Below are positions 15,781-24,400 of a stretch of DNA of 27,389 nucleotides, one piece after another. A program made the position numbers and the translations under genes. The notes beneath the pieces were generated by a model, which saw only the letters and a list, made by a program, of their open reading frames with translations, was not told the DNA's origin and did not search any database. Numbering within the stretch: the stretch's first letter is position 1; each line of letters starts with the position of its first letter. The stretch is from Syntrophomonadaceae bacterium (GTDB lineage Bacteria > Bacillota > Dethiobacteria > DTU022), in assembly GCA_007131435.1 (NCBI GenBank), contig SLQM01000182.1:1-27389 (forward strand), given 5' to 3'.

Positions 15781-17773
15781 AATGTTCCTCACCGGGATTT
15801 TCCTTCTTTTTAGAACGCCTCTGGAAAGAAGCGCGTCGATCGTCTTTCTTTTTAATCTCTATCGGTTCTGCCTCAGGAGCTGGTTCCCCGGATGCAGAAG
15901 CAGCAACGGCTTCCGGGCTGCCGGCATCAGGATGGTCCTGGTTTTCCGCGCTATCCTCTTCATCGGCCTTCTCGCTTTTCTCAGGCAGTTCCCGCCCTTC
16001 AACAATCGCCTTGATTTCTTCGGCATCAAGAGTCTCTTTTTCAATCAGCGTTTTGGCAATTGCTTCAAGCTTTTCGATTTCTTTTTCCAGGATATCCTGG
16101 GCCTTCTGGTAGCAGTCATCAATAGTTTTACGGACCTCCTGGTCAATTGCCTTGGCAATTTCTTCACTGTAGTCCCGGTCCCTGGCCAGATCGCGCCCCA
16201 GGAAAACCTGGTCATGCTTCTTGCCAAGGGTTATGGGCCCTAAAGTGTCGCTCATCCCATACTCCATAATCATCTGGCGTACAATAGTAGTCGCTCTTTC
16301 GAGGTCGTTCTGGGCACCTGTGCTGATATCATTTAATACTATCTTTTCTGCAACCCTGCCTCCCAGGAGAGTGCTGACTCTATCGAGAAGTTCTGATTTA
16401 GTCATGTAGTAACGATCCTCTTCCGGAAACATCAGCGTATATCCACCGGCCCGTCCGCGGGGGATAATAGAAACCTTGTGCACCGGGTCAGTGTGGGGCA
16501 GAAGGTAACCGACCAGGGCGTGTCCGGCCTCATGGTAGGCAACTATCTTTTTCTCAAATGCGCTGATGACGCGGCTTTTTTTCTGCGTTCCTGCTACAAC
16601 CCGCTCTATGGCTTCCTCCAGTTCCAGCATGCCAATCCGCTTTTTTGCCACCCTGGCAGACAGCAGGGCTGCTTCATTCACTACATTTTCAAGATCGGCC
16701 CCTGTAAAGCCCGGTGTTCCCCGGGCCAGCACCTTGAGATCAACCCGCTCGGAAAGCCGCTTGTTCCTGGTATGCACCTTCAGAATCTCTTCCCGACCAT
16801 TAACATCCGGCAACCCTACAGTAACTTCTCGGTCAAAACGTCCCGGCCTGAGCAGGGCAGGGTCGAGAATATCGGGACGGTTAGTAGCTGCAATAATAAT
16901 TATGCCCTCGTTAACATCAAAGCCGTCCATTTCCACCAGCAGCTGGTTCAAAGTTTGCTCTCTTTCATCGTGGCCACCGCCAAGCCCGGCGCCGCGCTGA
17001 CGTCCAACTGCATCTATCTCATCAATGAAAACAATACAGGGAGAGTTTTTCTTGGCATTTTCAAACATGTCCCTGACCCTTGAAGCTCCAACACCAACAA
17101 ACATTTCAACAAAGTCGGAACCGCTGATGCTGAAAAATGGAACTCCTGCTTCACCGGCAACAGCCCTGGCCAGCAGGGTTTTACCTGTGCCCGGGGGGCC
17201 AACCAGCAAAAAACCCTTGGGAATGCGGGCTCCGATTTCTATGTACTTTCGCGGGTCCTTGAGAAAATCAACAACTTCAGCCAGCTCAGCCCTTTCCTCA
17301 TCGGCACCGGCCACATCGGCAAAAGTAACTTTTTTCTTATCGCCTTCCTGCAGCCGGGCTTTGCTCTTGCCAAAGTTCATAACCCTGTTACCGCCGCCCT
17401 GTGATTGCTGCATGAAAAAGAAAAATATCCCGATAATCAGTAGAAAGGGGATCATATACGTTAAGGCGCTTTGCCACCAACTTGGGCCGCGGGCCTTATC
17501 CGTTTCATAGGGTATATTTTTTTCCAGGAGCAGGTTTGAAAGGTTGTGATCTTCAGGCCTGAAAGTCTTGACTTCAGTTCCATCATTAAGGACTGCTTCT
17601 ATTTCATTACCGAATATAGAAACCTTCGCTACTTCACCGCGGTCGATCTTGGCAATAAATTGATCATACCTGATCTCTTCCGGTGGAGCGCCGGTATTGA
17701 ACATGGTTAGTAAGGCAAATACTACCAGGGCTATAACCAGGTAGAATGTTATCTGTTTTAAAAAGGGGCTCAA
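15779..17773 (-). CDS. ftsH: ATP-dependent zinc metalloprotease FtsH
   Basis: Membrane-bound hexameric AAA+ protease that pulls out and degrades membrane and regulatory proteins. 664 residues. Membrane segments at about 8-24 and 103-121 flank an extracytoplasmic domain; the AAA module has Walker A GPPGTGKT (192-199), Walker B IVFIDEID (247-254) and arginine-finger region LRPGRFDR; the zinc site is HEAGH (414-418). The tail from about 595 to the end is an acidic, Ala/Pro-rich stretch followed by a basic end (KKKDDRR...RRSKKKE), longer than the minimal enzyme. The start is TTG with GAGGAGG upstream. It follows hpt as in Bacillus. Confidence 0.97.
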   Translation of the reverse strand: MSPFLKQITFYLVIALVVFALLTMFNTGAPPEEIRYDQFIAKIDRGEVAKVSIFGNEIEAVLNDGTEVKTFRPEDHNLSNLLLEKNIPYETDKARGPSWWQSALTYMIPFLLIIGIFFFFMQQSQGGGNRVMNFGKSKARLQEGDKKKVTFADVAGADEERAELAEVVDFLKDPRKYIEIGARIPKGFLLVGPPGTGKTLLARAVAGEAGVPFFSISGSDFVEMFVGVGASRVRDMFENAKKNSPCIVFIDEIDAVGRQRGAGLGGGHDEREQTLNQLLVEMDGFDVNEGIIIIAATNRPDILDPALLRPGRFDREVTVGLPDVNGREEILKVHTRNKRLSERVDLKVLARGTPGFTGADLENVVNEAALLSARVAKKRIGMLELEEAIERVVAGTQKKSRVISAFEKKIVAYHEAGHALVGYLLPHTDPVHKVSIIPRGRAGGYTLMFPEEDRYYMTKSELLDRVSTLLGGRVAEKIVLNDISTGAQNDLERATTIVRQMIMEYGMSDTLGPITLGKKHDQVFLGRDLARDRDYSEEIAKAIDQEVRKTIDDCYQKAQDILEKEIEKLEAIAKTLIEKETLDAEEIKAIVEGRELPEKSEKADEEDSAENQDHPDAGSPEAVAASASGEPAPEAEPIEIKKKDDRRASFQRRSKKKENPGEEH

Positions 17774-17816
17774 TAAGCTTCCTCCTCTCTGTTAAGGCAT
17801 TAAAAGCCTAAACTCA

Positions 17817-17845
17817 ATTTTAACACACCGCAAATGGAGAAGCAA
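17817..17845 (-). promoter_or_regulatory. Likely promoter for ftsH
   Basis: On the minus strand TTGCTT (17845-17840), 17 bases, then TAAAAT (17822-17817). It would let ftsH be read apart from tilS-hpt, with a leader of about 37 bases. Confidence 0.55.
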
Positions 17846-17859
17846 TAAACTGGATTTAC

Positions 17860-18393
17860 TCACTGGTCGATAGTATTTAAAACACATATATCAGCCAGCT
17901 GCCGGTAATTTTCATCAAAATCAAGCCCGTAACCGATCACAAAGCGATCGGGAATTGTAAAGCCGCAGTAATCCGGGTTAAAATCAACCTTGCGGCGATC
18001 TGGCTTGTCAAGCAGGGTAACTACTTTTAAACTATCCGGCTGGCGGCTCTGAATATTATTGTATAAATAGTTCAGGGTTAAACCTGTATCAACTATATCC
18101 TCAACTATTAATACATCCTTTCCTTTCAAGCTTTGCTCCAGGTCCTTCTGAATCCTTACAACTCCTGAAGATGTAGTGTCGGAACCGTAACTCGAAACAG
18201 CAATAAAATCTATTTCCAGGGGAACACTAATGTACCTTATTAAATCGCTTAAAAAAATAACAGCACCTTTTAATACGCCAATTAAAAAAAGACTTTTACC
18301 CTTGTAATCCCTTGATATTTCTGCAGCCAGTTCCCTGATTCTCTTATTAATTTCCTCTGCTGAAAGCATAACTTCCATTTTTTCTTCAGCCAT
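17860..18393 (-). CDS. hpt: Hypoxanthine (guanine) phosphoribosyltransferase
   Basis: Salvages hypoxanthine and guanine to IMP and GMP using PRPP; cytoplasmic. The frame opens at a GTG at 18405, but that codon is part of the ribosome site AAAGGTGGGAG, so the ATG at 18393 is chosen, giving 177 residues, the normal family size. The PRPP motif VLIVEDIVDTGLT is at 94-106, and GVLKGAVIFLSDL (39-51) forms the flexible-loop and PPi region; the C-terminal YCGFTIPDRFVIGYGLDF is typical. It lies just after tilS. In several Bacillota TilS and HprT work together to control ftsH transcription, which matches the conserved order here. Confidence 0.96.
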   Translation of the reverse strand: MAEEKMEVMLSAEEINKRIRELAAEISRDYKGKSLFLIGVLKGAVIFLSDLIRYISVPLEIDFIAVSSYGSDTTSSGVVRIQKDLEQSLKGKDVLIVEDIVDTGLTLNYLYNNIQSRQPDSLKVVTLLDKPDRRKVDFNPDYCGFTIPDRFVIGYGLDFDENYRQLADICVLNTIDQ

Positions 18394-18419
18394 TTCTACT
18401 CCCACCTTTATTTTAATCT

Positions 18420-19817
18420 TTACTGATCACTAACATATTCGAGCTCCAAAACATTTTGCGTTTTACCAGTTACCCGGAAAGGATGGGCAATTCTCTGCCC
18501 AGCAACCCAGATAATTGTATCATCGGCTTTCACCAGCGGCAGGCAATCGCGCTGATGGAACGGCACTTTTTGATCAATCAGAAAATCTTTCAGTTTTTTC
18601 GAACCAGCTGCACCCTGCGGGAAAAACCTGTCTCCCGGGCATCGATAAGTTACTTTTAAGAGAGCATCCTCCAGTCCTGCATAATCAAGGCAGGCCCTTG
18701 AAGGTTCAGGGGGCCAGATGAGATCATCCTTGTCTTTAAGGGCCGCTGTTATAATTTTACCATCCGGGAGGACTACCCTGCCAGGCACAGGAAGTTGATA
18801 TTCCCGTAAAATTTTCCTAACGCTGTGAGCTTCCTGCAAAGATAAAACCAGGCGGTTATCTATACACCTTGCCTCAACTTTGCCAGGCAGCAAGAGCACT
18901 TTCCCGGATTTTCCCATGCGGGCGAATATACCAAGCCTGGCAATATGTTTACGGTTAATCCTTCCGGCAGGGATATAATTTAAAACTGCCAACCGCAAAA
19001 TACGTCCACGGAGAGCGGGAGGTAATTTCAGCAAACTGTCCCTGGCTATCAATATTTTATCATTATCTTTTTCTGCCAACTTATTGTAATACTGCCTGGC
19101 CAGGCTCTGAAGAAATTTTCGATCCTCTTCTGCCAATTTTGCCAGGCCAAAAAGCGCTTCCCTGATCCTCGGGTTGTATTCCCCTTCGAGCTGTGGTATC
19201 AATTCGAGGCGCAGCTTGTTGCGCGTATAGTTTAACTCCAGGTTAGTGCTATCCGTATAGGGTGAAAGTTTGTTCTCTCTACAATAATCTTCAATTTCAG
19301 TTCTTCTGAAACAAAGCAGTGGGCGAATTATAGTATACTTACCCCTTTGACTCTGCGGTAATATGCCGGCCAAACCATCCGGGCCGGTGCCACGAATAAT
19401 ATTTAAAAGCACCGTTTCCGCCTGGTCGTCAAGATGATGCCCCAGGGCAATTTTTGTAACCCCATAATTACTTGCCACATCAAACAACAGGCTATAACGG
19501 GCCAGTCTCCCTGCTTCTTCCTCCGAAATACCTTTTTCCTGCTTTAACTTTCGAATATCAACAGCCCTGGTTACGAAAGGGAGGGACATTTGTTCTGCCA
19601 AAGATTGCACACCTTTAGCTTCTTCTTCGGCTTCCGGTCGAAGGCAGTGGTTTAAATGAGCTACAACTAAATTTAATTTAAACTGCTCTGATAGCCGGTG
19701 CATCAGGTAAAGAAGGCACAAAGAATCCGGTCCGCCCGAAACAGCTAAAACAGCTCCGTCACCGGGAGATAGTAATTTGTTTTCATTAATATACTTAAAG
19801 AATTTTTGATAGATCAT
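18420..19817 (-). CDS. tilS: tRNA(Ile)-lysidine synthetase
   Basis: Attaches lysine to C34 of the CAU-anticodon tRNA(Ile) so that it reads AUA; essential. 465 residues. The N-type ATP pyrophosphatase loop SGGPDS is at 27-32, followed by LNHCLRPEAEEEA and GHHLDDQAETVLLNIIRGTGPDGLAGI, which define the catalytic half; the C-terminal half carries the tRNA-binding domains, ending with FPQGAAGSKKLKDFLIDQKVP and the strand IIWVAGQRI. The ATG start has a weak AAGGG just before it, and a terminator lies 35 bases upstream, so its promoter must lie in the short gap or transcription must read through. Confidence 0.96.
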   Translation of the reverse strand: MIYQKFFKYINENKLLSPGDGAVLAVSGGPDSLCLLYLMHRLSEQFKLNLVVAHLNHCLRPEAEEEAKGVQSLAEQMSLPFVTRAVDIRKLKQEKGISEEEAGRLARYSLLFDVASNYGVTKIALGHHLDDQAETVLLNIIRGTGPDGLAGILPQSQRGKYTIIRPLLCFRRTEIEDYCRENKLSPYTDSTNLELNYTRNKLRLELIPQLEGEYNPRIREALFGLAKLAEEDRKFLQSLARQYYNKLAEKDNDKILIARDSLLKLPPALRGRILRLAVLNYIPAGRINRKHIARLGIFARMGKSGKVLLLPGKVEARCIDNRLVLSLQEAHSVRKILREYQLPVPGRVVLPDGKIITAALKDKDDLIWPPEPSRACLDYAGLEDALLKVTYRCPGDRFFPQGAAGSKKLKDFLIDQKVPFHQRDCLPLVKADDTIIWVAGQRIAHPFRVTGKTQNVLELEYVSDQ

Positions 19818-19850
19818 AACCCTTGTTTCACTACCGTTACAAGTAAAGAT

Positions 19851-19876
19851 AAAAAAACACCCTTTGCCAGAGTGCT
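19851..19876 (-). terminator. Terminator after the S1-domain gene
   Basis: On the minus strand AGCACTCT (19876-19869), loop GGCAA, AGGGTGTT (19863-19856), then a run of seven T. Eight pairs with two G-U. It separates the S1-domain gene from tilS. Confidence 0.7.
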
Positions 19877-19907
19877 TTTCGATCTACAGAATATCATCTC
19901 CTACTAT

Positions 19908-20324
19908 TTAAAAAGCTTCTCTAAAAGAACCTCGTCCGCCACCTCTTTTTGATTCTGTATTGCGCTTTAAATCGAGCAACCGTTCATCACTTTCCTTTAG
20001 GAAGCGATTCATTTTATCTTCAAATGAAGCTTTATTAACTGCAGCAGGTTTACTTTTAAGATTTTTCTTCTGCGATGAAGAGCCTTCTACTGCCTGCCTG
20101 ATGGAAAGTCCTATTTTGCCGCCACCCTCAACTGACAAAACTTTGACTTTAACCTTATCTGCTTTCTTGAAAAAATCATTAATATCTTTGACGTATTCAT
20201 CGGCGATCTCTGATATATGGACCAGCCCCGTAGTACCCCCAGGCAGTTCGACAAATGCTCCAAACTTTGTTATACCGGTAATCACCCCTTCCACTATGCT
20301 GCCAACAACAACTTCTTTCTTGAT
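19908..20324 (-). CDS. S1 RNA-binding domain protein (YabR-like), apparent ATC start
   Basis: A general RNA-binding protein with one S1 domain (about 10-80: VGSIVEGVITGITKFGAFVELPGG...GLVHISEIADEYVKDIN...KVKVKVLSVEGGGKIGLSIRQA) and a basic, Gly/Arg-ending tail. Homologues such as Bacillus YabR lie at this place between divIC and tilS. The first standard start codon is GTG at 20294, but that would remove the first strand (VGSIVEG). Eight bases after a perfect AAGGAGG (20339-20333) is ATC at 20324, giving 138 residues beginning with KKEVVVGS after the first residue. No ATG, GTG or TTG exists in frame between the upstream stop and 20294. I infer an ATC start, or a single-base change or sequence error from ATG. 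Confidence 0.85.
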   Translation of the reverse strand: MKKEVVVGSIVEGVITGITKFGAFVELPGGTTGLVHISEIADEYVKDINDFFKKADKVKVKVLSVEGGGKIGLSIRQAVEGSSSQKKNLKSKPAAVNKASFEDKMNRFLKESDERLLDLKRNTESKRGGGRGSFREAF

Positions 20325-20365
20325 AAAAAACTCCTCCTTATTAGAATTTGGAAAAAGCTATAGTT

Positions 20366-20393
20366 ATTATATCTATTTATCCAATATTGTCAA
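20366..20393 (-). promoter_or_regulatory. Consensus sigma-A promoter for the S1-domain gene
   Basis: On the minus strand TTGACA (20393-20388), 16 bases, then TATAAT (20371-20366); both hexamers are perfect. It overlaps the last codons of ftsB and starts a leader of about 35 bases. Confidence 0.8.
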
Positions 20394-20734
20394 TCCTCAA
20401 GCTGGAAAATGAGCTCTCCGGGCTTAACCAAACCCAGCCTTTCACGGGCCTGTGACTCAATATATCCTAATTCCTGGAGACGCTCAACTTCAATCTCTAA
20501 AGCTACCTGTTTATCCCTGTTCGTTTCAATCCTGGCTTCAAGTTCCGCTAACTCCTGCCTTACTCTTAATTGCTGAATATACTGGGCTGCTATAACTAAT
20601 AAAAGGCAAATCATGAACAGGAAGCACACGGCTGAAACCAACCGGTATAAACTGTAACGGTTATTTTTGTAGCGACCGGGGATTACAGAAACAGTATCTT
20701 CTGATTTTAAAGCTTTTTTTCTCATGGTTTTCAC
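20390..20734 (-). CDS. FtsB/DivIC septum formation initiator
   Basis: A bitopic division protein of 114 residues. It has a basic cytoplasmic N-terminus, one membrane segment at about 29-53 (LYRLVSAVCFLFMICLLLVI), then a coiled coil (about 54-90: QQLRVRQELAELEARIE...) and the family end RERLGLVKPGELIF. FtsB/DivIC joins FtsL and DivIB/FtsQ at the septum and activates septal peptidoglycan synthesis. Starts at GTG 20734 or ATG 20725; ribosome signals are weak for both. In sporulating relatives yabP and yabQ lie just upstream of it; here HU is the direct upstream neighbour. Confidence 0.88.
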   Translation of the reverse strand: MKTMRKKALKSEDTVSVIPGRYKNNRYSLYRLVSAVCFLFMICLLLVIAAQYIQQLRVRQELAELEARIETNRDKQVALEIEVERLQELGYIESQARERLGLVKPGELIFQLED

Positions 20735-20800
20735 AGCTTTTTTCCATATTTTTATAATCCCTTCGACATTAGGGGCTTTTTTCCTGCAACATCAAGAAAA

Positions 20801-20824
20801 TTCCCCCTGCCTGAACAGGGGGAA
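20801..20824 (-). terminator. Terminator after the HU gene
   Basis: TTCCCCCTG (20801-20809) pairs perfectly with CAGGGGGAA (20816-20824) around a six-base loop; on the minus strand it is followed by TTTTCTTG. It ends the HU transcript. Confidence 0.85.
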
Positions 20825-20863
20825 TGCTTAACGGTTATAATATCAAATGCCACTTCGGTATGA

Positions 20864-21136
20864 TTATTTAACTTTTTCTTTTAGCGCTTTGCCCGGCTTG
20901 AACGCAGGAACTTTCAAAGCTTTAATTTTAATTTTTTCCCCAGTGGCAGGGTTACGACCTTCACGCTCTTTGCGGCTTCTCACTTCAAATGTACCGAACC
21001 CGACAAGCTGAACCTTGTCACCGCGGGTTAAACCTTCGGTAATACTGTCAAGTACTGCTTTAACCGCCTTCTCACTATCCTTCTTTGACATTTCCGTCTT
21101 TTCTGAAACAAGATCTACCAGTTCAGATTTATTCAC
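20864..21136 (-). CDS. HU family DNA-binding protein
   Basis: A 90-residue histone-like protein that bends and compacts DNA as a dimer. The whole sequence fits HU: MNKSELVDLVSEK at the start, GDKVQLVGFGTFEVR, then the DNA-binding arm with GRNPATGEKIKI and the Pro at its tip, ending in VPAFKPGKALKEKVK. Start is GTG 21136, with GAGGAGG nine bases before it. An HU gene after mazG is common in Clostridia. The terminator behind it suggests a short, probably abundant transcript. Confidence 0.97.
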   Translation of the reverse strand: MNKSELVDLVSEKTEMSKKDSEKAVKAVLDSITEGLTRGDKVQLVGFGTFEVRSRKEREGRNPATGEKIKIKALKVPAFKPGKALKEKVK

Positions 21137-21212
21137 TTATAAAGCCCTCCTCATACAAAATAAAGTTTCTTAATAACTATGCTTATTCGCTCTTGCCTCC
21201 AAGATTCCTGCT

Positions 21213-22667
21213 TTATTTACGCTTTTTCCTTATTTTTTTAGCATCTTCCCACCATTTGTCGAGCTCTTCCAACGAAAAATCAGAAATGGGCTTCCCCGAT
21301 TCGTCAACCTTCTCTAATACATAACCAAATCTTTTATAAAACTTTGTTATAGTTTTACCCAGGGCAAGCTCCGGGTTTACTTTCAAAAAGCGGGCCATGT
21401 TTACGATGGTAAATAGAAAATCTCCCAGTTCCTCTTCGATCGCTAAAGATTCCCCGCTTCTGCAGGCTTCCTCTAATTCAGCTAACTCTTCCCTGGCCTT
21501 ATCCAGGGGTCCAACAACCGTGGGCCAGTCAAACCCCATTTCTGCAGCCTTTTTTTGAAGCTTATAGGCTTTAAGCAAGGCTGGAAGCCCTTGATCAACT
21601 TCAATCCTCTTTGCCGGTTTTTCATTGCTGCGTTCGTTAACCTTTATCTGCTCCCAGAGGACTTTTACCTGGTCAGGGTTTTCTGCAAAATCATCTCCAA
21701 AAACGTGTGGGTGACGGCGAATCAGCTTGGCTACTATAGCATTTACCACCATGTAATAATCAAAGCGATTTTCTTCTTTTGCTATCTGGCTGTGAAATAC
21801 TACTTGCAGCAAAACGTCACCCAGCTCCTCCATAAGTTCACCATCGCTGCCCCTGTCTATGGCAGCAACAACCTCGTAAGCCTCTTCAACCAGGTACTGC
21901 CTGAGGCTATTATGGTCCTGTTTTTTGTCCCAGGGGCACCCGCTCTGCGAACGCAGGCGCGACATAACCTCGACAAGATCTCCCGTAGTTTTTCCTTTAT
22001 ATGGAGGGAGGTAAACAGTGGTCAGGTGGTTAAAACCTTTAGCCCTGTCAAGATTGCCCAGGAAGATATTCAGCACCCTTTGCCCCGGCGTACCGGCTTC
22101 CCTTACAATTTTAACCGGGTAATCTGCCGGGTAAAGCTCCAGTAAGGCCAGCTTAACCCGGGACACCTGGGTGCGGTTATAAACCTGGGCGATTACCAGG
22201 TGGTTTTTAACCGGCTCTTTTAAATTATTTATAGACAATGCATCAATCACAGTTACTCCATCAAGCATATCTATTTCAAGACAGGTCAGGACCGGTTCAA
22301 GAAAGCTAAGTCCTTCTACTATCCTTACCTTGATCCCCCTGCGTGGAGCTTCAGTCATCAATCTTTCGACTGTTGCCTCTCCAACCAGTGGATGGCCAGG
22401 TACAGCATAGCAAATGGTTCCTCTCATTTTTGCGGCTCTCATCAGCCTCTCGGTTATCAGCCGATATACTGAATTAAAATTTTCACCCTTCTCGTAGATA
22501 GAGTCAAAACTCTTGCATTCTGCTGTTTTGCCTGCCATAAAACGGGCAGAGGGGTGATGCATGGTGCGGAAAAAAACAGGGTGCCCAGATACCAGGCAGC
22601 GCAGGGCTTCCCTGGTCAGGTATTCAGGGTTCCCGGGACCAAGGCCAATAATAATAATTTTGCTCAA
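21213..22667 (-). CDS. mazG: MazG nucleotide pyrophosphohydrolase fused to tetrapyrrole-methylase domain (YabN-like)
   Basis: 484 residues in two parts. Residues 1-220 are a tetrapyrrole (SAM-dependent) methylase-like domain (IIIIGLGPGNPEYLT at 4-18, YAVPGHPLVGEATV at 87-100). From about 230 follow two MazG repeats: RLRSQSGCPWDKKQ (237-250), EEAYE (261-265) and ELMEELGDVLLQVVFH (277-292) with the metal-binding Glu/Asp residues, and a second one near 420-450 (EEELGDFLFTIVNMARF). MazG hydrolyses NTPs and dNTPs and cleans non-standard nucleotides. Start is TTG with GGAG upstream, 13 bases after the flippase stop. The function of the methylase-like half is not known. Confidence 0.95.
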   Translation of the reverse strand: MSKIIIIGLGPGNPEYLTREALRCLVSGHPVFFRTMHHPSARFMAGKTAECKSFDSIYEKGENFNSVYRLITERLMRAAKMRGTICYAVPGHPLVGEATVERLMTEAPRRGIKVRIVEGLSFLEPVLTCLEIDMLDGVTVIDALSINNLKEPVKNHLVIAQVYNRTQVSRVKLALLELYPADYPVKIVREAGTPGQRVLNIFLGNLDRAKGFNHLTTVYLPPYKGKTTGDLVEVMSRLRSQSGCPWDKKQDHNSLRQYLVEEAYEVVAAIDRGSDGELMEELGDVLLQVVFHSQIAKEENRFDYYMVVNAIVAKLIRRHPHVFGDDFAENPDQVKVLWEQIKVNERSNEKPAKRIEVDQGLPALLKAYKLQKKAAEMGFDWPTVVGPLDKAREELAELEEACRSGESLAIEEELGDFLFTIVNMARFLKVNPELALGKTITKFYKRFGYVLEKVDESGKPISDFSLEELDKWWEDAKKIRKKRK

Positions 22668-22680
22668 AAAATCAGCTCCA

Positions 22681-24336
22681 TCAGGTATTTTTTAATAAAC
22701 CTAGCCTTTCAAAAAAAACGGTTAGGCGTGCCCCCAGGTGAGGAACCTGCTGCAGTTCTTCCCGTTTTAATGCGCCAAGGAGCAGCAATGCCAGGCTGTA
22801 GACGAGGGCGCCGATAAAAATGGCCATCAAAACTGCAATTGCATTTAACAGGCCGCTGGACAAAAGAGATTCCCCGAAAAACACTACTGCGCGATAGCAG
22901 ATAAAAACAGACAGGCCCATTACAGCAGCAGCGCCAAGGGGTAATATGATAAGTGCTTTAGCGTTTCCTCGCCAGCCGGTAGCCCTGGCAACATAGTTCA
23001 GGTTTAAGGCAGCAGCAACGCCAATGCCAATAATTGAGGCAATTGCCGCACCTCCCACGTTCAGGGCAGGGATAGGAGTTAAGTACCAGGCGAAAACTAT
23101 CTTAACCAGCCCGCCAACAAACATATTCAGGGCAGGTACTATCGGTTTGCCAAGGCCCTGGATCAGGCCTGTCGTCGTCACGTAAAGGCATAAAGGTATA
23201 ACTGTCCACGACATTAAAGCCAGGGAATAACCAGCTGCTGCATTGTTATAAAGTAAAACCGTGATCGGCTCAGCCAGCAAAAACAGGCCAAGTGCAGAAG
23301 GGAGGGAAAAAAGAACAGTAAGCTTAACTGCAATTGAACTACGGCTCTGGATTAAATCCCTGTTTTTTAATGCATATGCTTCCGAAATAGCAGGAACAAG
23401 ACTGATACTCAAAGCCAGGGCTATAACATTGGGGAAATAAACTATAGGGCCGGCCATCCCGGTTAGTTGGCCGTAGAGAGCCCTGGAAGTTTCAAGATCA
23501 AACCCGGCTGCCTGCAGCTGACGGGGCACTACGGCGAGATCAATTAAAGATATAAGCGGTACGACCAGCCCTCCGATTGTGACCGGGATTGCCAGGCTGA
23601 AGATGCTCGAAACAATTTTTCCCGCCGGGTCGAAACTCTGTCCGGGCTCCAGGTACAGCTGTCCGGCAAAATCTTTCTTTCTTCGCCAATAATAATAGGT
23701 GAGGTATATAAGGCCGGCCAACCCGCCGGCGGCGGCGCCTGAAGTCGCTCCTGCCGCAGCAAATTCAAGCCCAACAGGCAGAAGCAGCACAACCATGAAT
23801 ATTGAAAACCCAACCCTGAAAAGCTGCTCCAGGAGCTGTGATACTGCAGTGGGCAGCATGTTTTGCTGGCCCTGAAAAAAACCCCGCAGTGCTGCCATGA
23901 TTGTTACAAAAAATATGGCCGGCGATATGGCGATCAATGGCCATACTGCTTTCATATCTTTTACAATAACTGCGGCAAAAAAATTAGCTCCAAGGATTAA
24001 GACCAGGGTGATCAATAACCCGGTAAAGGTTAAAATAAAAAATGCTATCCGGAATATTCTCATGGCCGAAGGGTAATCATTAAAAGCAATTTTTTCTGCC
24101 ATTAGCTTTGAAAGAGCCACCGGAATGCCTGCTGTCGATACAACCAGCAATGTCGAGTAAATTGGGTAGGCATACATGTAGAGGCCGATGCCTTCGTCAC
24201 CAAGGATCGCCGCCAGGACAATCCTGAAAACTGCGCCTATGACCCTGGCAGCTATACCTGTAGCTGCCAGGATAGCAGCTCCCCTGATAAATGCTGCATT
24301 TCTGCTGGTCAAATTAGATACCTTCTTATCTTCCAT
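22681..24336 (-). CDS. Polysaccharide/lipid flippase, SpoVB-MurJ (MOP) family
   Basis: A 551-residue inner-membrane protein with about 14 hydrophobic segments, of the multidrug/oligosaccharidyl-lipid/polysaccharide exporter superfamily. Start of the domain: FIRGAAILAATGIAARVIGAVFRI, followed by IYSTLLVVSTAGIPVALSKLMAEK, both typical of SpoVB/YtgP/MurJ-like lipid II or polymer-precursor flippases. Its place between mfd and mazG is that of spoVB (yabM) in Bacillus. As no other sporulation genes are here, it may serve in wall building rather than the spore cortex; this is inference. The ATG start has no clear ribosome site. Confidence 0.9.
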   Translation of the reverse strand: MEDKKVSNLTSRNAAFIRGAAILAATGIAARVIGAVFRIVLAAILGDEGIGLYMYAYPIYSTLLVVSTAGIPVALSKLMAEKIAFNDYPSAMRIFRIAFFILTFTGLLITLVLILGANFFAAVIVKDMKAVWPLIAISPAIFFVTIMAALRGFFQGQQNMLPTAVSQLLEQLFRVGFSIFMVVLLLPVGLEFAAAGATSGAAAGGLAGLIYLTYYYWRRKKDFAGQLYLEPGQSFDPAGKIVSSIFSLAIPVTIGGLVVPLISLIDLAVVPRQLQAAGFDLETSRALYGQLTGMAGPIVYFPNVIALALSISLVPAISEAYALKNRDLIQSRSSIAVKLTVLFSLPSALGLFLLAEPITVLLYNNAAAGYSLALMSWTVIPLCLYVTTTGLIQGLGKPIVPALNMFVGGLVKIVFAWYLTPIPALNVGGAAIASIIGIGVAAALNLNYVARATGWRGNAKALIILPLGAAAVMGLSVFICYRAVVFFGESLLSSGLLNAIAVLMAIFIGALVYSLALLLLGALKREELQQVPHLGARLTVFFERLGLLKNT

Positions 24337-24359
24337 TTATAGGTTAACAACGATATCCC

Positions 24360-24368
24360 ATTATAACA
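24360..24368 (-). promoter_or_regulatory. Extended -10 promoter before the flippase
   Basis: On the minus strand TGTTATAAT (24368-24360) is a full TGnTATAAT with a perfect TATAAT; the -35 is weak. It would drive flippase - mazG - HU separately from mfd, with a leader of about 17 bases. Confidence 0.6.
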
Positions 24369-24400
24369 AGTATCCCCGCTTACAGCTACCGGCAAAACTA

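Noticed and set aside
16478..17083. Open frame of 201 codons opposite ftsH
   Set aside because: Shadow of the ftsH coding bias; no ribosome site and no recognisable protein.
18394..18405. GTG 18405 as the hpt start
   Set aside because: This codon is part of the ribosome site for the ATG at 18393, which also gives the usual protein length.
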